DNA from: CAZDRI01 sp964508055
GTDB taxonomy: Bacteria > Pseudomonadota > Gammaproteobacteria > PS1 > Pseudothioglobaceae
Reading direction: 5' to 3'
NCBI GenBank assembly: GCA_964508055.1
Contig: CAZDRI010000007.1
Location: 1-64,000, forward strand
DNA: 64,000 bases
Shown here piece after piece: positions 27,740-37,198 of the stretch. Both the position numbers and the translations under genes were made by a program. The notes under the pieces are model-generated. The model searched no databases, was not told the DNA's origin, and saw only the letters and a list, made by a program, of their open reading frames with translations. Numbering within the stretch: the first letter of the stretch is position 1; the number at the start of each line of letters is the position of its first letter.

Positions 27740-28537
27740 TTAATCTAATAGCAAGGCATCATCTTCAATTTTTTCACCTTTTAACTGGGTGAAATAATCT
27801 AATAAGTCATTTACTGTTTTGCCTTTTTTCTCTTCTTTATTTAAATCAAAGGCTATCCTACCTTGATGCAGCATAATCATCCTATTACCATACTCTAATG
27901 CTTGTTTCATACTATGAGTAATCATAATAGTAGTAAGAGAAAACTCTTCAATAATTTCTTGAGTTAACCGCATTACAAATTCTTGAGTTTTAGGGTCTAA
28001 TGCTGCAGTGTGTTCATCTAATAATAATATTTTCATAGGACTTAGCGTTGCCATTAATAGACTCACAGCTTGTCTTTGTCCACCTGATAAAAGACCTATG
28101 ATATCTTCTAATCTATTTTCTAAGCCTAAATCTAATCTCTTAAGTATTTTCTTAAATTCTTCTTTATTATCGCTATCAACACCACTTTTGAAATAAGAAC
28201 GACTTTTACCTCGCTTGGCAGCTAATGCCATATTTTCTTCAATAGTAAGTCTATCGCAGGTGCCAGCTAAAGGATCTTGAAATACTCTGCCCATAACCCT
28301 TGATCTTTCATGGACAGCTAATTTAGAAATATCCTTGCCGTCTATTTCAATCTTTCCGCTGTGTAGTGGTACATAACCTGCAATAGCATTTAAAAGAGTT
28401 GATTTACCAGCCCCGTTACTACCAATAACTGTTAGAAATTCGCCATTTTTAATATCTAAATCAACTCCATTTAAAGCAAAGTTCTCTAATGGGGTATTTA
28501 GTCCAAAAACTACTTTTATATTTGAAAATTTAACCAT
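27740..28537 (-). CDS. ABC transporter ATP-binding protein (TrpZ/BMP-associated type)
   Basis: The cytoplasmic ATPase of a three-gene importer. Walker A is GSNGAGKSTLLNAIAGY (near residue 38), the signature is LSGGQRQAVSLLMATLS and Walker B is ILLLDEHTAALDPKT. The histidine in place of proline in DEHTAALD is typical of the ATPases paired with PF04392 substrate-binding proteins. Its start overlaps the permease stop. Substrate unknown; related systems are annotated for tryptophan or tyrosine uptake. Confidence 0.88.
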   Translation of the reverse strand: MVKFSNIKVVFGLNTPLENFALNGVDLDIKNGEFLTVIGSNGAGKSTLLNAIAGYVPLHSGKIEIDGKDISKLAVHERSRVMGRVFQDPLAGTCDRLTIEENMALAAKRGKSRSYFKSGVDSDNKEEFKKILKRLDLGLENRLEDIIGLLSGGQRQAVSLLMATLSPMKILLLDEHTAALDPKTQEFVMRLTQEIIEEFSLTTIMITHSMKQALEYGNRMIMLHQGRIAFDLNKEEKKGKTVNDLLDYFTQLKGEKIEDDALLLD

Positions 28538-29439
28538 TATTTAGCTGCACCTTTTTTTATATTTGGAAGCACAATTGCTAATGTTACTAATATTGCTGTT
28601 AATAAATTTAAATCTTGTGATTTAAACCCTAAAAAGTCTAATTCCAAAGCAAAAGTAATAGCAAGTCTATAAACAACCGCTCCTACTACACAAGCAACCA
28701 ATGCTCTGAATACTGTCCTAGTATTTACCAAAGCCTCACCACCTATTACAGAAGCTAAACCTAACACAATAGTACCAACACCCATTGTTACATCAGCTAT
28801 ACCTTGTGATTGGGCATATAAACTACCTGCTAAAGCTACCAAAGCATTTGATATAGACATACCTAATAGTATTGAAATATTGCTATTTATCCCTTGGGCA
28901 TTTGCCATTTTATTGTTCATACCAACCGCACGCATAGCAAGACCAGATTCTGAATATAAGAAAAGTTTTAATAAGTAAAAAACAATAATTATTATCGCTC
29001 CAAAAATAAACACTAAAGCAAAATAATCTGGTATGCCAGTAATATATAATATAGATTTTATAAATTCTAACATTGGGTCAAATATTGTAACCTCACCAAG
29101 TAGTGCAATATTTGGCCCACCCATTATTCTTAAATTAATAGAATAAAGAGCTATCATAACCAAAATTGAAGCAAGCAAATTTAATATTTTCATACGAACA
29201 CATAAATATGCCGTTACAAACCCAGCCATTGCCCCTGCAACAATAGATATTAATGTTGCAATCCAAGGATTAAAGCCCGATACAATTAATATTGCTGTTA
29301 CTGCAGCACCTAATGGGAAAGAACCATCTATTGTTAAATCTGGAAAATCTAATACTCTAAAAGATATATAAACAGCAAAAGCTATTAAAGAGAACAGGAG
29401 TCCTAATTCAAAAGCTCCTGCTAATGCAAAACCTGACAC
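28537..29439 (-). CDS. ABC transporter permease (TrpY type)
   Basis: A 300-residue permease with about 9 membrane segments of the BPD_transp_2 family (also LivH/RbsC-like). The stretch FRVLDFPDLTIDGSFPLGAA near residue 27 is a strong marker of permeases paired with PF04392 binding proteins. VGTIVLGLASVIGGEALV near residue 220 matches as well. It lies between the ATPase (sharing one base) and the binding protein (2-bp gap), forming one operon transcribed from the binding protein. Confidence 0.88.
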   Translation of the reverse strand: MSGFALAGAFELGLLFSLIAFAVYISFRVLDFPDLTIDGSFPLGAAVTAILIVSGFNPWIATLISIVAGAMAGFVTAYLCVRMKILNLLASILVMIALYSINLRIMGGPNIALLGEVTIFDPMLEFIKSILYITGIPDYFALVFIFGAIIIIVFYLLKLFLYSESGLAMRAVGMNNKMANAQGINSNISILLGMSISNALVALAGSLYAQSQGIADVTMGVGTIVLGLASVIGGEALVNTRTVFRALVACVVGAVVYRLAITFALELDFLGFKSQDLNLLTAILVTLAIVLPNIKKGAAK

Positions 29440-29441
29440 GC

Positions 29442-30395
29442 TTATTCTATTACTTTTTTAGATAAAGTCTGTAATATTTTTGGTATTTCAATACCCATTT
29501 TTTTAGCAGAATTTAAGTTTACAAAAAGTTCAGATTTATTCACTCCCTGCACATCAATACTACCTGGATTTTTACCATTTAGTATAGCAGCAACAATCTT
29601 ACCTGTTTGAATTCCTACATCATAATAATTAAATCCAAGAGCTGCTACTGCACCTCTTTCTACACTTGAAGTATCACCTGCAAAAACTGGTATATTGCTA
29701 TCAATACCTACTTTTACTACTGACTCAAAAGCACTAACAATTGTATTATCAGTTGGAACATAAATAGCTTCTACCTTTCCAACTAATGATTTGGCTGCAG
29801 TTAATACATCTGCTGTTTTAACTGCAACAGATTTAATAATTTTTAAATCATACTGCTCAGCAAATTTATCAACTAATTTAATAATTGATACCGAATTAGT
29901 TTCACCAGCATTATATAAAACTCCCAAAGACTTAATATTAGGCATTATCGCTTTTATTAAATCAAGATGCTTATCAATAGGTGTTAAATCGGATACTCCA
30001 GTAGTATTACCTCCAGGTTTTTTTAAACTTGGAACAATTTTTGCAGCAACAGGGTCTGTCACAGCAGAAAATACATGTGGTATTGATTTAGTTTGTGCCG
30101 ATATAGCCTGAGCTGAAGGAGTAGCTATACTTATAATAGCATCAGGTTTTTTACCAACAAACTTTTTAGCAATAGATATTGTATTTGGGATATTGCCTTG
30201 GGCACTTTCAAATTCTACTTTTAAATTTTTACCTGCAACAAAACCAACCTCTTTTAAATAATCAATAACACCATTTTTTGTAGCATCTAAAGCTGGATGC
30301 TCAACAATTTGGGTAATTGCTATAAATTTATCTTGAGCAAATGTTGAAAAAGCAAATAATAAAATACTTAAAATTGCAATTTTAATTCTTTTCAT
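29442..30395 (-). CDS. ABC transporter substrate-binding protein (PF04392 family)
   Basis: A periplasmic binding protein of 317 residues with a signal peptide ending FSTFAQ (residue 20). FIAITQIVEHPALDATKNGV near residue 24 and VSDLTPIDKHLDLIKAIMPN mark the TrpX-like PF04392 family. This is the first gene of the importer operon, with a possible promoter in the 298-bp gap before it. Ligands in characterised members are aromatic amino acids; the ligand here is not known. Confidence 0.88.
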   Translation of the reverse strand: MKRIKIAILSILLFAFSTFAQDKFIAITQIVEHPALDATKNGVIDYLKEVGFVAGKNLKVEFESAQGNIPNTISIAKKFVGKKPDAIISIATPSAQAISAQTKSIPHVFSAVTDPVAAKIVPSLKKPGGNTTGVSDLTPIDKHLDLIKAIMPNIKSLGVLYNAGETNSVSIIKLVDKFAEQYDLKIIKSVAVKTADVLTAAKSLVGKVEAIYVPTDNTIVSAFESVVKVGIDSNIPVFAGDTSSVERGAVAALGFNYYDVGIQTGKIVAAILNGKNPGSIDVQGVNKSELFVNLNSAKKMGIEIPKILQTLSKKVIE

Positions 30396-30693
30396 ATATC
30401 AATCCCCTATATAAAAATTTAAAAATCATATGGATGAACTTTAAAATTATACTGAACTAAATAACTATTAGTTAAATAAATAAAGGTATTGATTAGTTAA
30501 ACTCCTAAATAATATTTGAGAAACAACTTAGTAAAAATACGAATTTAATATACTAAGAAAGTCTTTATTATTGATACAAAAATAAAACAAAAAACCGCCG
30601 CCTTGTTTTTTTTATAATGAGAATTAACAGTTAACAATAATTAAACTTTATTTAAGTTATAATTTAAACACAAGACATTGTAGAAATTTTAAA
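30396..30693. other. Divergent intergenic region, ABC importer / glycosyltransferase
   Basis: This 298-bp AT-rich spacer separates two divergent genes and should hold both promoters. The only clear structure is near 30586-30613, where AAAACAA and TTGTTTT flank the GC-rich loop CCGCCGCC. It looks like a terminator but lies in a divergent region where none is expected. No ORF or tRNA was found. Confidence 0.5.
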
Positions 30694-31920
30694 ATGATAG
30701 ATAAAATAATCAGTTCAAGCCCTAAATCTATTAGCCTTATAGAACATTCCAAATTGCTAACAACAACAGCCGAGTCCTTATTAGCTCAGCATAATACTTT
30801 GGCGGAAATAAATAATATAAAAAGAGAGTTAATAAAAAAAAATGATGAATCGCTAATATTTATTTTATTAGCGTTAAAAATTGCTAAATCTAAAATTTTT
30901 ATCAATAGAATAAAAAGACCTCTTAGCATCTCAGTAGTTTTTGCTGTTTATAAAGAGCATAATAGGATAAGAAAAATTAGTGAGCATCCTCATGGTGAAG
31001 ATTTTCTCAACATTAAAATGGAACAACTTAAATGGTTGTTTGCTGATAATAAAAATATTGACTGGCAGCTGATTGTGGTTGATGATGGTTGTCCTGAAAA
31101 TAGTGGCAAAATAGCTCAAAGTATTATAGATAAAAATAATTTTGCAGATAAAGCCCAAGTCCTATATCTAAAAGATGCCATAAAACAAAAATTACCACCA
31201 GTTCAAGGTTTAAAAAGTGTTGATGATAGTAAAAAAGGCGGGGCAATCGCTTATGGAATGTGGCATAGTGTTCAACAAAATAGCTCAAAAAGACATATTG
31301 TAATTTATACTGATGCTGATCTCTCCACCCATTTAGGACAGATAGGACTTTTAGCTAATCCTATTTTAAACCAAGGCAAACTAGCTGTAACCGGCTCACG
31401 ACGCAGTTGGAACTCAATAGTAATAAAAAAAGAAAACAGAAATAAAAGAGGTAAACTTTTTATTTATTTGTGGAAAAGACTACTACCCTGTCTGCATAAT
31501 ATTGTTGATACTCAATGTGGCTTTAAGGGCTTTCGTGCTAACATAATATCAGACTTGACCAAAGATTTAATTGAGCGTCAATTCGCCTTTGATATTGAGT
31601 TATTACTTAAAACAAATCTAATAAAACATAATGGCGTTGATAAAATTGGTATTGCTTGGATTGATAGTGAGGAAGAGTCAACTACCAAAGAATTACAATC
31701 CTATTTACCAATGTTAAAAGCAATAGTAAAGATGTATAAAAAATACTGCATTAAAAACCCAAACTCAGATGAATTTGCCGCTTTTGTAGAATCGTTAACT
31801 GATGAAGAATTTAATAATATTTTAGATAATGTACCAAAACCTATTTTGAAGAAAAAGCCTTTTAAGTTTACCAAATACGATAAAGTCAAAGTTGCCGATT
31901 TAGTTGAGCATAAAAATTAA
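30694..31920 (+). CDS. Family 2 glycosyltransferase
   Basis: A soluble GT-A glycosyltransferase of 408 residues. The GT2 core begins SISVVFAVYKEHNRIRKI near residue 77. LIVVDDGCPENSGKIAQ provides the first acidic patch and IVIYTDADLSTHLGQIG the DXD-like metal site. VDTQCGFKGFRA resembles dolichyl-phosphate-sugar synthases. No membrane segment is present. The N-terminal 75 residues and C-terminal lysine-rich tail are not recognised. It stands alone, and its stop is one base from the convergent nnr stop. The acceptor is unknown. Confidence 0.75.
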   Translation: MIDKIISSSPKSISLIEHSKLLTTTAESLLAQHNTLAEINNIKRELIKKNDESLIFILLALKIAKSKIFINRIKRPLSISVVFAVYKEHNRIRKISEHPHGEDFLNIKMEQLKWLFADNKNIDWQLIVVDDGCPENSGKIAQSIIDKNNFADKAQVLYLKDAIKQKLPPVQGLKSVDDSKKGGAIAYGMWHSVQQNSSKRHIVIYTDADLSTHLGQIGLLANPILNQGKLAVTGSRRSWNSIVIKKENRNKRGKLFIYLWKRLLPCLHNIVDTQCGFKGFRANIISDLTKDLIERQFAFDIELLLKTNLIKHNGVDKIGIAWIDSEEESTTKELQSYLPMLKAIVKMYKKYCIKNPNSDEFAAFVESLTDEEFNNILDNVPKPILKKKPFKFTKYDKVKVADLVEHKN

Positions 31921-31921
31921 T

Positions 31922-33394
31922 TTAGATTTTAAAAATATTATCAATAATTCTTGTTGGAGTGATTGCATTAGTATGGTATTTTTTAGCTAAACTCTCGGCT
32001 GTAGTGCCTAAGATATAAGCTCCTGATATTGCTGCATCAGCTAAGTTTAAGCCTTGGGCAGAAAAAGCTGTGATTATCCCAGCTAAAACATCACCAGAAC
32101 CTCCAGTTGCTAAGCCATCATTACCATTTTTGATAATTACTGTTTTATCTTGGTTCATAAAAATTGAGCTAGAACTTTTTAAGAGGATATTTATTTTATA
32201 TCTAGCTACAAACATTTGTAAAACTTCAATAATATTAGTAATCAACTCATTGTTTGTAATATTGTTTAATCTAGCAAATTCGCCAATATGCGGTGTTAAA
32301 AGAACATTTTTATTTCTAAGACTATTTAATAATTTTAAATTATTTGCTAGTATATTAATTGCATCAGCATCAATTATTAGAGGTTTATCGCCCCAGTTTT
32401 TTAGAAAATATTTTAATAATATATCTTTTTTAGCAGTCAAACCTGGCCCTATTAATAAAACATCTTTAGTTAAAATATCTTTATCAATGTCTTTAGGATA
32501 ATCACTAATACTATTTGTTATTACCTCAGTTAAACTACTTGAATATATATCATCTAAGCCTTGCGGATGATAAAGATAAATCAAACCTGCACCAGAGTGA
32601 AGACAAGCTTTACTTGCTAATATAGCTGCTCCTGATAACTCTTTTGAGCCTGCAATAATAGCGGCTTTTCCATAATCAGTTTTATGAGCACAAATATTTC
32701 TTGTTGGTAATAAAACATTATCATAATTAGCTAATATTATTTTTGGAGGTAATTTTTTATATACTTTTTTTGGAATGCCAATATCAATAACTTTGGTCTT
32801 GCCACAATAATATTTACCTAAACCTAAAAAATGTCCGTATTTGTAAGCTGCCATAGTCAAGGTGTAGTGAGCTTTTACGCATAAATCACTCTCACCATTA
32901 GCGACATTTAATCCACTTGGTATATCTAAAGCTACTACTTTTTTTGCAGTGTTATTTATAATTTTTATAATATTTGAAAATGGTGGTTTTATATTCCCTT
33001 TTACCCCAATACCAAAAATTGCATCAACTACTAAATCGTAATCTATAAAGCCATTAGTCACTGTAGTTCTAACTTTAATAGAATTTTCTATGCATTCATT
33101 AAAACTATTTTTAGTCTCAGGACTAAATTTTGCTTTATCTCCAATAAAAAATGTATCAACATAAAACCCAAATTCCTTTAACAATCTTGCAACTACAAAA
33201 CCATCACCACCATTATTGCCGTGTGAACAAATGACAGCTACTTTAGCAGCAAGATTATTTTTTAGTATTTTGTTTTTAATATAGTTTGCTGAACCAGAGC
33301 CTGCATTTTCCATGAGGGTTTGAGCTGAGATTGATAAATTTTCAATACTAAATTTATCAATAGCATACATTTCATTTTTACTTACTATTTGCAT
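31922..33394 (-). CDS. nnr: Bifunctional NAD(P)H-hydrate repair enzyme
   Basis: Two fused domains repair hydrated NAD(P)H. The N-terminal YjeF_N epimerase (residues 1-215) has MENAGSGSANYI and ICSHGNNGGDGFVVARLL. The C-terminal ADP-dependent dehydratase of the ribokinase fold (about 225-490) has KAAIIAGSKELSGAAILA, the catalytic region LTPHIGEFARL and NDGLATGGSGDVLAGIITAF. The 490-residue length is typical. It is divergent from the arsenosugar operon, with 53 bp between the two starts, so their promoters must overlap. Confidence 0.95.
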   Translation of the reverse strand: MQIVSKNEMYAIDKFSIENLSISAQTLMENAGSGSANYIKNKILKNNLAAKVAVICSHGNNGGDGFVVARLLKEFGFYVDTFFIGDKAKFSPETKNSFNECIENSIKVRTTVTNGFIDYDLVVDAIFGIGVKGNIKPPFSNIIKIINNTAKKVVALDIPSGLNVANGESDLCVKAHYTLTMAAYKYGHFLGLGKYYCGKTKVIDIGIPKKVYKKLPPKIILANYDNVLLPTRNICAHKTDYGKAAIIAGSKELSGAAILASKACLHSGAGLIYLYHPQGLDDIYSSSLTEVITNSISDYPKDIDKDILTKDVLLIGPGLTAKKDILLKYFLKNWGDKPLIIDADAINILANNLKLLNSLRNKNVLLTPHIGEFARLNNITNNELITNIIEVLQMFVARYKINILLKSSSSIFMNQDKTVIIKNGNDGLATGGSGDVLAGIITAFSAQGLNLADAAISGAYILGTTAESLAKKYHTNAITPTRIIDNIFKI

Positions 33395-33447
33395 TTCTAT
33401 AAATTAGTCTAATATATAATGATAATTATATTATGTAGTTAGAATTT

Positions 33448-34137
33448 ATGAGTAACAAATTATTAAAAACACTGCTAATAATTATAATAATTAGCGTTAT
33501 TGGTGCTTTTTTTATTTTTGACTTAGATCAATATGCTACTCTTGATTATATTAAAAGCAAACAAAGCCTATTAACAAACTATTACAACGATAATACTTTA
33601 TTAGTGCTTAGCTTTTTTGGGATATTATATGTAGTAGTAACTGCATTTTCCCTACCTATTGCTGCAGGTTTAACCTTACTTGGTGGTGCTTTATTTGGAT
33701 TTATACCTGCTCTTATTATCGTATCATTTGCTAGTACTATTGGTGCTAGCTGTGCTTTTTTAATGGTAAGGTTTTTATTACATGATTCTATTCAAAAAAA
33801 ATACGGTAAATATCTCAAAAAGTTAAATGCAGGATTTAAAAAAGAAGGAACATTTTATTTATTTGCACTGCGCTTAGTGCCAATATTTCCGTTCTTTGTA
33901 ATAAATATATTAACTGCATTATTGCCTATTAGGTTAAGTGTATTCTACATAATAAGTCAAATAGGTATGTTGCCAGGCACAGCAGTATATGTGTTTGCTG
34001 GGACAGAGATTGGTAAGATAAATTCTCTATCTGATATTTTATCTCCAACATTATTATTAGCTTTTGCCCTGCTTGGGATTTTTCCAATAATTGCAAAAAA
34101 GACATTATATTTACTTAGGAAAAAATCAATAAAATGA
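33448..34137 (+). CDS. TVP38/TMEM64 family membrane protein
   Basis: A DedA-like membrane protein of 229 residues with about 5-6 hydrophobic segments. The SNARE-associated signature appears as LPIAAGLTLLGGALFGFIPA near residue 71, with LRLVPIFPFFVINILTALLP near 145. The family includes membrane lipid scramblases and transport proteins; function here is unknown. It is the first gene of the arsenosugar operon. In many bacteria it is found next to, or fused with, a mercuric-reductase-like flavoprotein, and here the remains of that flavoprotein follow with a 4-bp overlap. Confidence 0.88.
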   Translation: MSNKLLKTLLIIIIISVIGAFFIFDLDQYATLDYIKSKQSLLTNYYNDNTLLVLSFFGILYVVVTAFSLPIAAGLTLLGGALFGFIPALIIVSFASTIGASCAFLMVRFLLHDSIQKKYGKYLKKLNAGFKKEGTFYLFALRLVPIFPFFVINILTALLPIRLSVFYIISQIGMLPGTAVYVFAGTEIGKINSLSDILSPTLLLAFALLGIFPIIAKKTLYLLRKKSIK

Positions 34138-34403
34138 AAAAATATGACTATAACTTAGTGATAATAGGAGCAGGCTCGGTTGGATTAGTAGTAGCATATG
34201 TAGCAGCTATAGTTAAGGCAAAAGTTGCTTTGATTGAAAAACATAAAATGGGTGGTGATTATCTTAATAAAATACTTGCAACAATACACATCTATCCCAC
34301 ACTTACAGAAGCAAATAAATTTGTTGCAGCTGAATGGAAAAAGAAACACCCACCAGTATTTATTTTAAAATTGTTAGAAAAATTCCATAAACTAAGAAGA
34401 TGA
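34134..34403 (+). pseudogene. Internally deleted FAD-dependent disulfide reductase (mercuric-reductase-like)
   Basis: Only 89 codons remain. Residues 1-46 are the FAD-binding start of the family, NLVIIGAGSVGLVVAYVAA, then VALIEKHKMGGD. Normally the redox site CLNTGCVPSK follows; it is missing. Residues 49-89 are the natural C-terminus, with ATIHIYPTLTEANKFVA and EWKK. The middle, some 380-600 codons depending on the parent, was removed in frame, and translation coupling on both sides (4-bp overlaps) is preserved. The product cannot be an active reductase. It may persist only to keep ribosomes moving to arsS. Confidence 0.85.
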
Positions 34404-35353
34404 CCACAACATTTGTTCAAAATTTAAGTAATCATAAGCTATATATAAAAAGAAATAGCATTTCAACTCTACAAATAAACATTGGCAAAAGGTGTAACCA
34501 AGCATGCCATCACTGTCATGTAGAAGCTGGACCTAAAAGAGAAGAAAATATGGACTTAAAAACTATCAGTAGAATATTAGAGTTAGTTAATAAAACTCCA
34601 AGTATTAAAACTGTTGATATAACCGGAGGTGCTCCTGAATTAAATCCACATTTCAGGCACTTTGTAGAAAATTCAAAAAAGCTAAATAAAAATATCATAG
34701 ATAGATGTAATCTAACAATTCTTTTAGAAAAAGGACAAGAGGATACAGCTTTATTTCTAGCAAAAAATAATGTTGAGATAATTGCATCACTGCCTTGTTA
34801 TGAAGAAGATAATGTAAATAAGCAACGGGGCAGGTATGTTTTTAATAAAAGTATTAAAGCCTTAAAAATATTAAATAGTATTGGTTATGGTAAAAAAGAC
34901 AGTGATTTAATTCTAAACTTAGTATACAACCCTGTAGGCGAGCACCTACCACCTGAACAACTTCAATTAGAACTAGATTATAAAAAAAGCCTGAAAGATA
35001 AATATAACATAGAATTTAATAGTCTTTTTACTATTACTAATATGCCTATTAATCGTTATGCTCATAGTCTGAAACGCAATAATAAATATGATAATTATAT
35101 GAAATTACTAATGGATAACTTTAATACTCAAGCAATTGATAATGTTATGTGTAAAAATCTTGTGTCCATAGCTTGGGATGGGGTTATATATGATTGTGAT
35201 TTTAACCAAATGTTAGACCTTAGCCTAAAGTCAAAAACTACAATATGGAATATCAAAGATTTTAATGATATTAGCAAGAACATTACCCTAGCAGATCATT
35301 GCTATGCTTGCACTGCTGGTTCAGGTAGCTCATGTACAGGAGTTTTAGTGTAA
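34400..35353 (+). CDS. arsS: Arsenosugar biosynthesis radical SAM protein ArsS
   Basis: ArsS joins the 5'-deoxyadenosyl moiety of SAM to dimethylated arsenic, giving dimethylarsinoyl-adenosine (established for cyanobacterial homologues). The radical SAM cluster is at Cys32, Cys36 and Cys39 in GKRCNQACHHCHVEAGP, followed by VDITGGAPELNPHF near residue 77. The C-terminal DUF3641 half ends in the cysteine-rich DHCYACTAGSGSSCTG. Some relatives carry selenocysteine there; here the sites are ordinary Cys codons. Length 317 is normal. It overlaps the neighbouring genes by 1-4 bp. Confidence 0.93.
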   Translation: MTTTFVQNLSNHKLYIKRNSISTLQINIGKRCNQACHHCHVEAGPKREENMDLKTISRILELVNKTPSIKTVDITGGAPELNPHFRHFVENSKKLNKNIIDRCNLTILLEKGQEDTALFLAKNNVEIIASLPCYEEDNVNKQRGRYVFNKSIKALKILNSIGYGKKDSDLILNLVYNPVGEHLPPEQLQLELDYKKSLKDKYNIEFNSLFTITNMPINRYAHSLKRNNKYDNYMKLLMDNFNTQAIDNVMCKNLVSIAWDGVIYDCDFNQMLDLSLKSKTTIWNIKDFNDISKNITLADHCYACTAGSGSSCTGVLV

Positions 35354-36153
35354 TGTTTAATGAAATAGAATTAAGATTAGGGTCTTTTTTAGTAATGTTT
35401 GCATTAATAGCTATTATTGAAATTATTATCCCAAAACGAAAATTATCTGTAAAAAAATCTACTCGTTGGTTTAGAAATCTTTCAATAATATTACTTGATA
35501 GCCTTGCAGTAAGATTATTAATACCATTTACAACTGTAGGAGTAGCTGTTTATGCCCAAACAAATGCAATAGGTATTTTGCATCATTTAGCTATGCCACC
35601 ATATTTACATATAGTTTTTGCAATAATAATTCTTGATTTATTGATTTATATACAACATGTGGTTTTCCATTATGTGCCTATTTTATGGAGATTACACAAA
35701 ATACATCATATAGACCAAGATTACGATGTAACTACCGGCTTAAGATTTCACCCAATAGAGATAATACTTTCTGTTTTAATAAAGTGCTTAGCAATATTAG
35801 CATTTGGTGTGCCATATCAAGGCGTTATTATTTTTGAAATTTTATTAAATTTAACTGCTATGTTTAATCACGGTAATATAAATATCCCTAAAAAATTAGA
35901 TTCCTTCATCCGTTTATTTATTGTTACTCCAGATATGCATAGAGTCCATCATTCAGTAATTAAAACAGAAACTAATTCTAACTTTGGTTTTAATTTATCA
36001 GTCTGGGACAAAGTTTTTAAAACCTATAAAAAAAGCCCTGCTAAAGGTCATAACAATATGACTATAGGTCTTAAAGAATATCAAAACCCAGCTAAAACTA
36101 ATTTATTAGAAATGCTATTAATACCATTTTATAACAAGGATAAAAATGAATAA
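35353..36153 (+). CDS. Sterol desaturase / fatty acid hydroxylase family membrane protein
   Basis: A membrane di-iron enzyme of about 266 residues. Start 35353 is chosen because its ATG overlaps the arsS stop as TAATG; an upstream ATG at 35332 would lie inside arsS. The histidine boxes are HVVFH (HxxxH), HKIHH and HRVHH (HxxHH), in the right order within about 100 residues. Several hydrophobic helices precede them. The family hydroxylates or desaturates lipids. Its place between arsS and arsM suggests a lipid step in arsenosugar or arsenolipid formation, which is inference. Confidence 0.85.
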   Translation: MFNEIELRLGSFLVMFALIAIIEIIIPKRKLSVKKSTRWFRNLSIILLDSLAVRLLIPFTTVGVAVYAQTNAIGILHHLAMPPYLHIVFAIIILDLLIYIQHVVFHYVPILWRLHKIHHIDQDYDVTTGLRFHPIEIILSVLIKCLAILAFGVPYQGVIIFEILLNLTAMFNHGNINIPKKLDSFIRLFIVTPDMHRVHHSVIKTETNSNFGFNLSVWDKVFKTYKKSPAKGHNNMTIGLKEYQNPAKTNLLEMLLIPFYNKDKNE

Positions 36154-37189
36154 AATAACTCAAAATGTTAAAGAATATTATGGTGAGATTTTAACTAATA
36201 AAGATGATTTAAAAACATCTGCTTGTTGTAATGTTGAAAACTCAAATCCTAATTTAGCAAAATATCTAGCTAATATTCATAGTGAAATAAAAAATAAATT
36301 TTATGGCTGCGGCTCACCTATTCCCAGTGCTTTAAAAGGCAAAACTGTGCTTGATTTAGGTTCTGGAACTGGTATGGATACCTATATTGTATCTCAGCTA
36401 GTAGGAAGTAAAGGTAAGGTTATAGGTATTGATATGACAGAAAATCAACTAAAAATAGCCAATAAATATGTTGATTATCATATGAATAAATTTGGTTACG
36501 AAAAACCAAATATAAATTTTATTAAAGCTTATATTGAAGATTTAAAAGCTGTAGGCATTGAAAATAACTCAATAGATGTAGTGATTTCTAATTGTGTGAT
36601 AAATTTAGCAGAAAGTAAAAACAAGGTATTTAATGAAATATTTAGAATATTAAAGCCAGGAGGAGAATTATATTTCTCTGATGTTTTTACTGATAGAAGA
36701 GTGCCAGAGCATTTAATTAATGATAAATTACTTTATGGTGAATGCTTAAGTGGGGCTTTATATATTGAAGATTTTAGAAGATTATTACAAAAAGCTGGTT
36801 TTTTAGATTATCTAGTAGTAACTAAAAATGTTATTGATATTAAAGATAAAAGAATTAAAGAATTAGTAAGAGGTATAAAATTTTATTCTATTACTATTAG
36901 GACTTTTAAATGTGATTTTGAAGATGCAAGTGAAGATTACGGGCATAAGGCAACTTATTTAGGAACTATTAATGATATGAGTGCTAATTTTACTTTAGAT
37001 GATAAACATAAGTTTTATAAAAATAAACCTTTAGCAATTAATGGCAATATTGCAAAAATACTTACTTTATCTAGATATAGTAAATATTTCAATATAGAAG
37101 GTGATTTTTCTACTCATTATGGTGCTTTTGAAAATAAAAATACTGATAGCAGTAGTAGCGAATGTGTAAGTTCTAACTGCTGTTCATAG
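36146..37189 (+). CDS. arsM: Arsenite methyltransferase ArsM
   Basis: ArsM transfers methyl groups from SAM to trivalent arsenic. The SAM site is VLDLGSGTGMDTYIV (residues 68-82). Arsenite-binding cysteines expected for the family are present: the pair Cys27-Cys28, Cys55 in FYGCGSP, Cys150 in SNCVINL and Cys200 in GECLSGAL. A C-terminal domain (about 250-347) ends with the cysteine-rich tail SSSECVSSNCCS, which may also bind arsenic. It overlaps the hydroxylase by 8 bp and precedes the phosphorylase by 9 bp. It supplies dimethylarsenic to ArsS. Confidence 0.93.
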   Translation: MNKITQNVKEYYGEILTNKDDLKTSACCNVENSNPNLAKYLANIHSEIKNKFYGCGSPIPSALKGKTVLDLGSGTGMDTYIVSQLVGSKGKVIGIDMTENQLKIANKYVDYHMNKFGYEKPNINFIKAYIEDLKAVGIENNSIDVVISNCVINLAESKNKVFNEIFRILKPGGELYFSDVFTDRRVPEHLINDKLLYGECLSGALYIEDFRRLLQKAGFLDYLVVTKNVIDIKDKRIKELVRGIKFYSITIRTFKCDFEDASEDYGHKATYLGTINDMSANFTLDDKHKFYKNKPLAINGNIAKILTLSRYSKYFNIEGDFSTHYGAFENKNTDSSSSECVSSNCCS

Positions 37190-37198
37190 CTAGATATT

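Noticed and set aside
30586..30613. Terminator-like hairpin with CCGCCGCC loop
   Set aside because: It lies in a divergent promoter region where no transcript should end, and the stem is only A-T with one C-G pair; kept as a note only.
35290..35350. Selenocysteine in the ArsS C-terminal motif
   Set aside because: Related proteins can carry it, but the motif here uses TGC/TGT codons and ends at a normal TAA, so nothing needs recoding.
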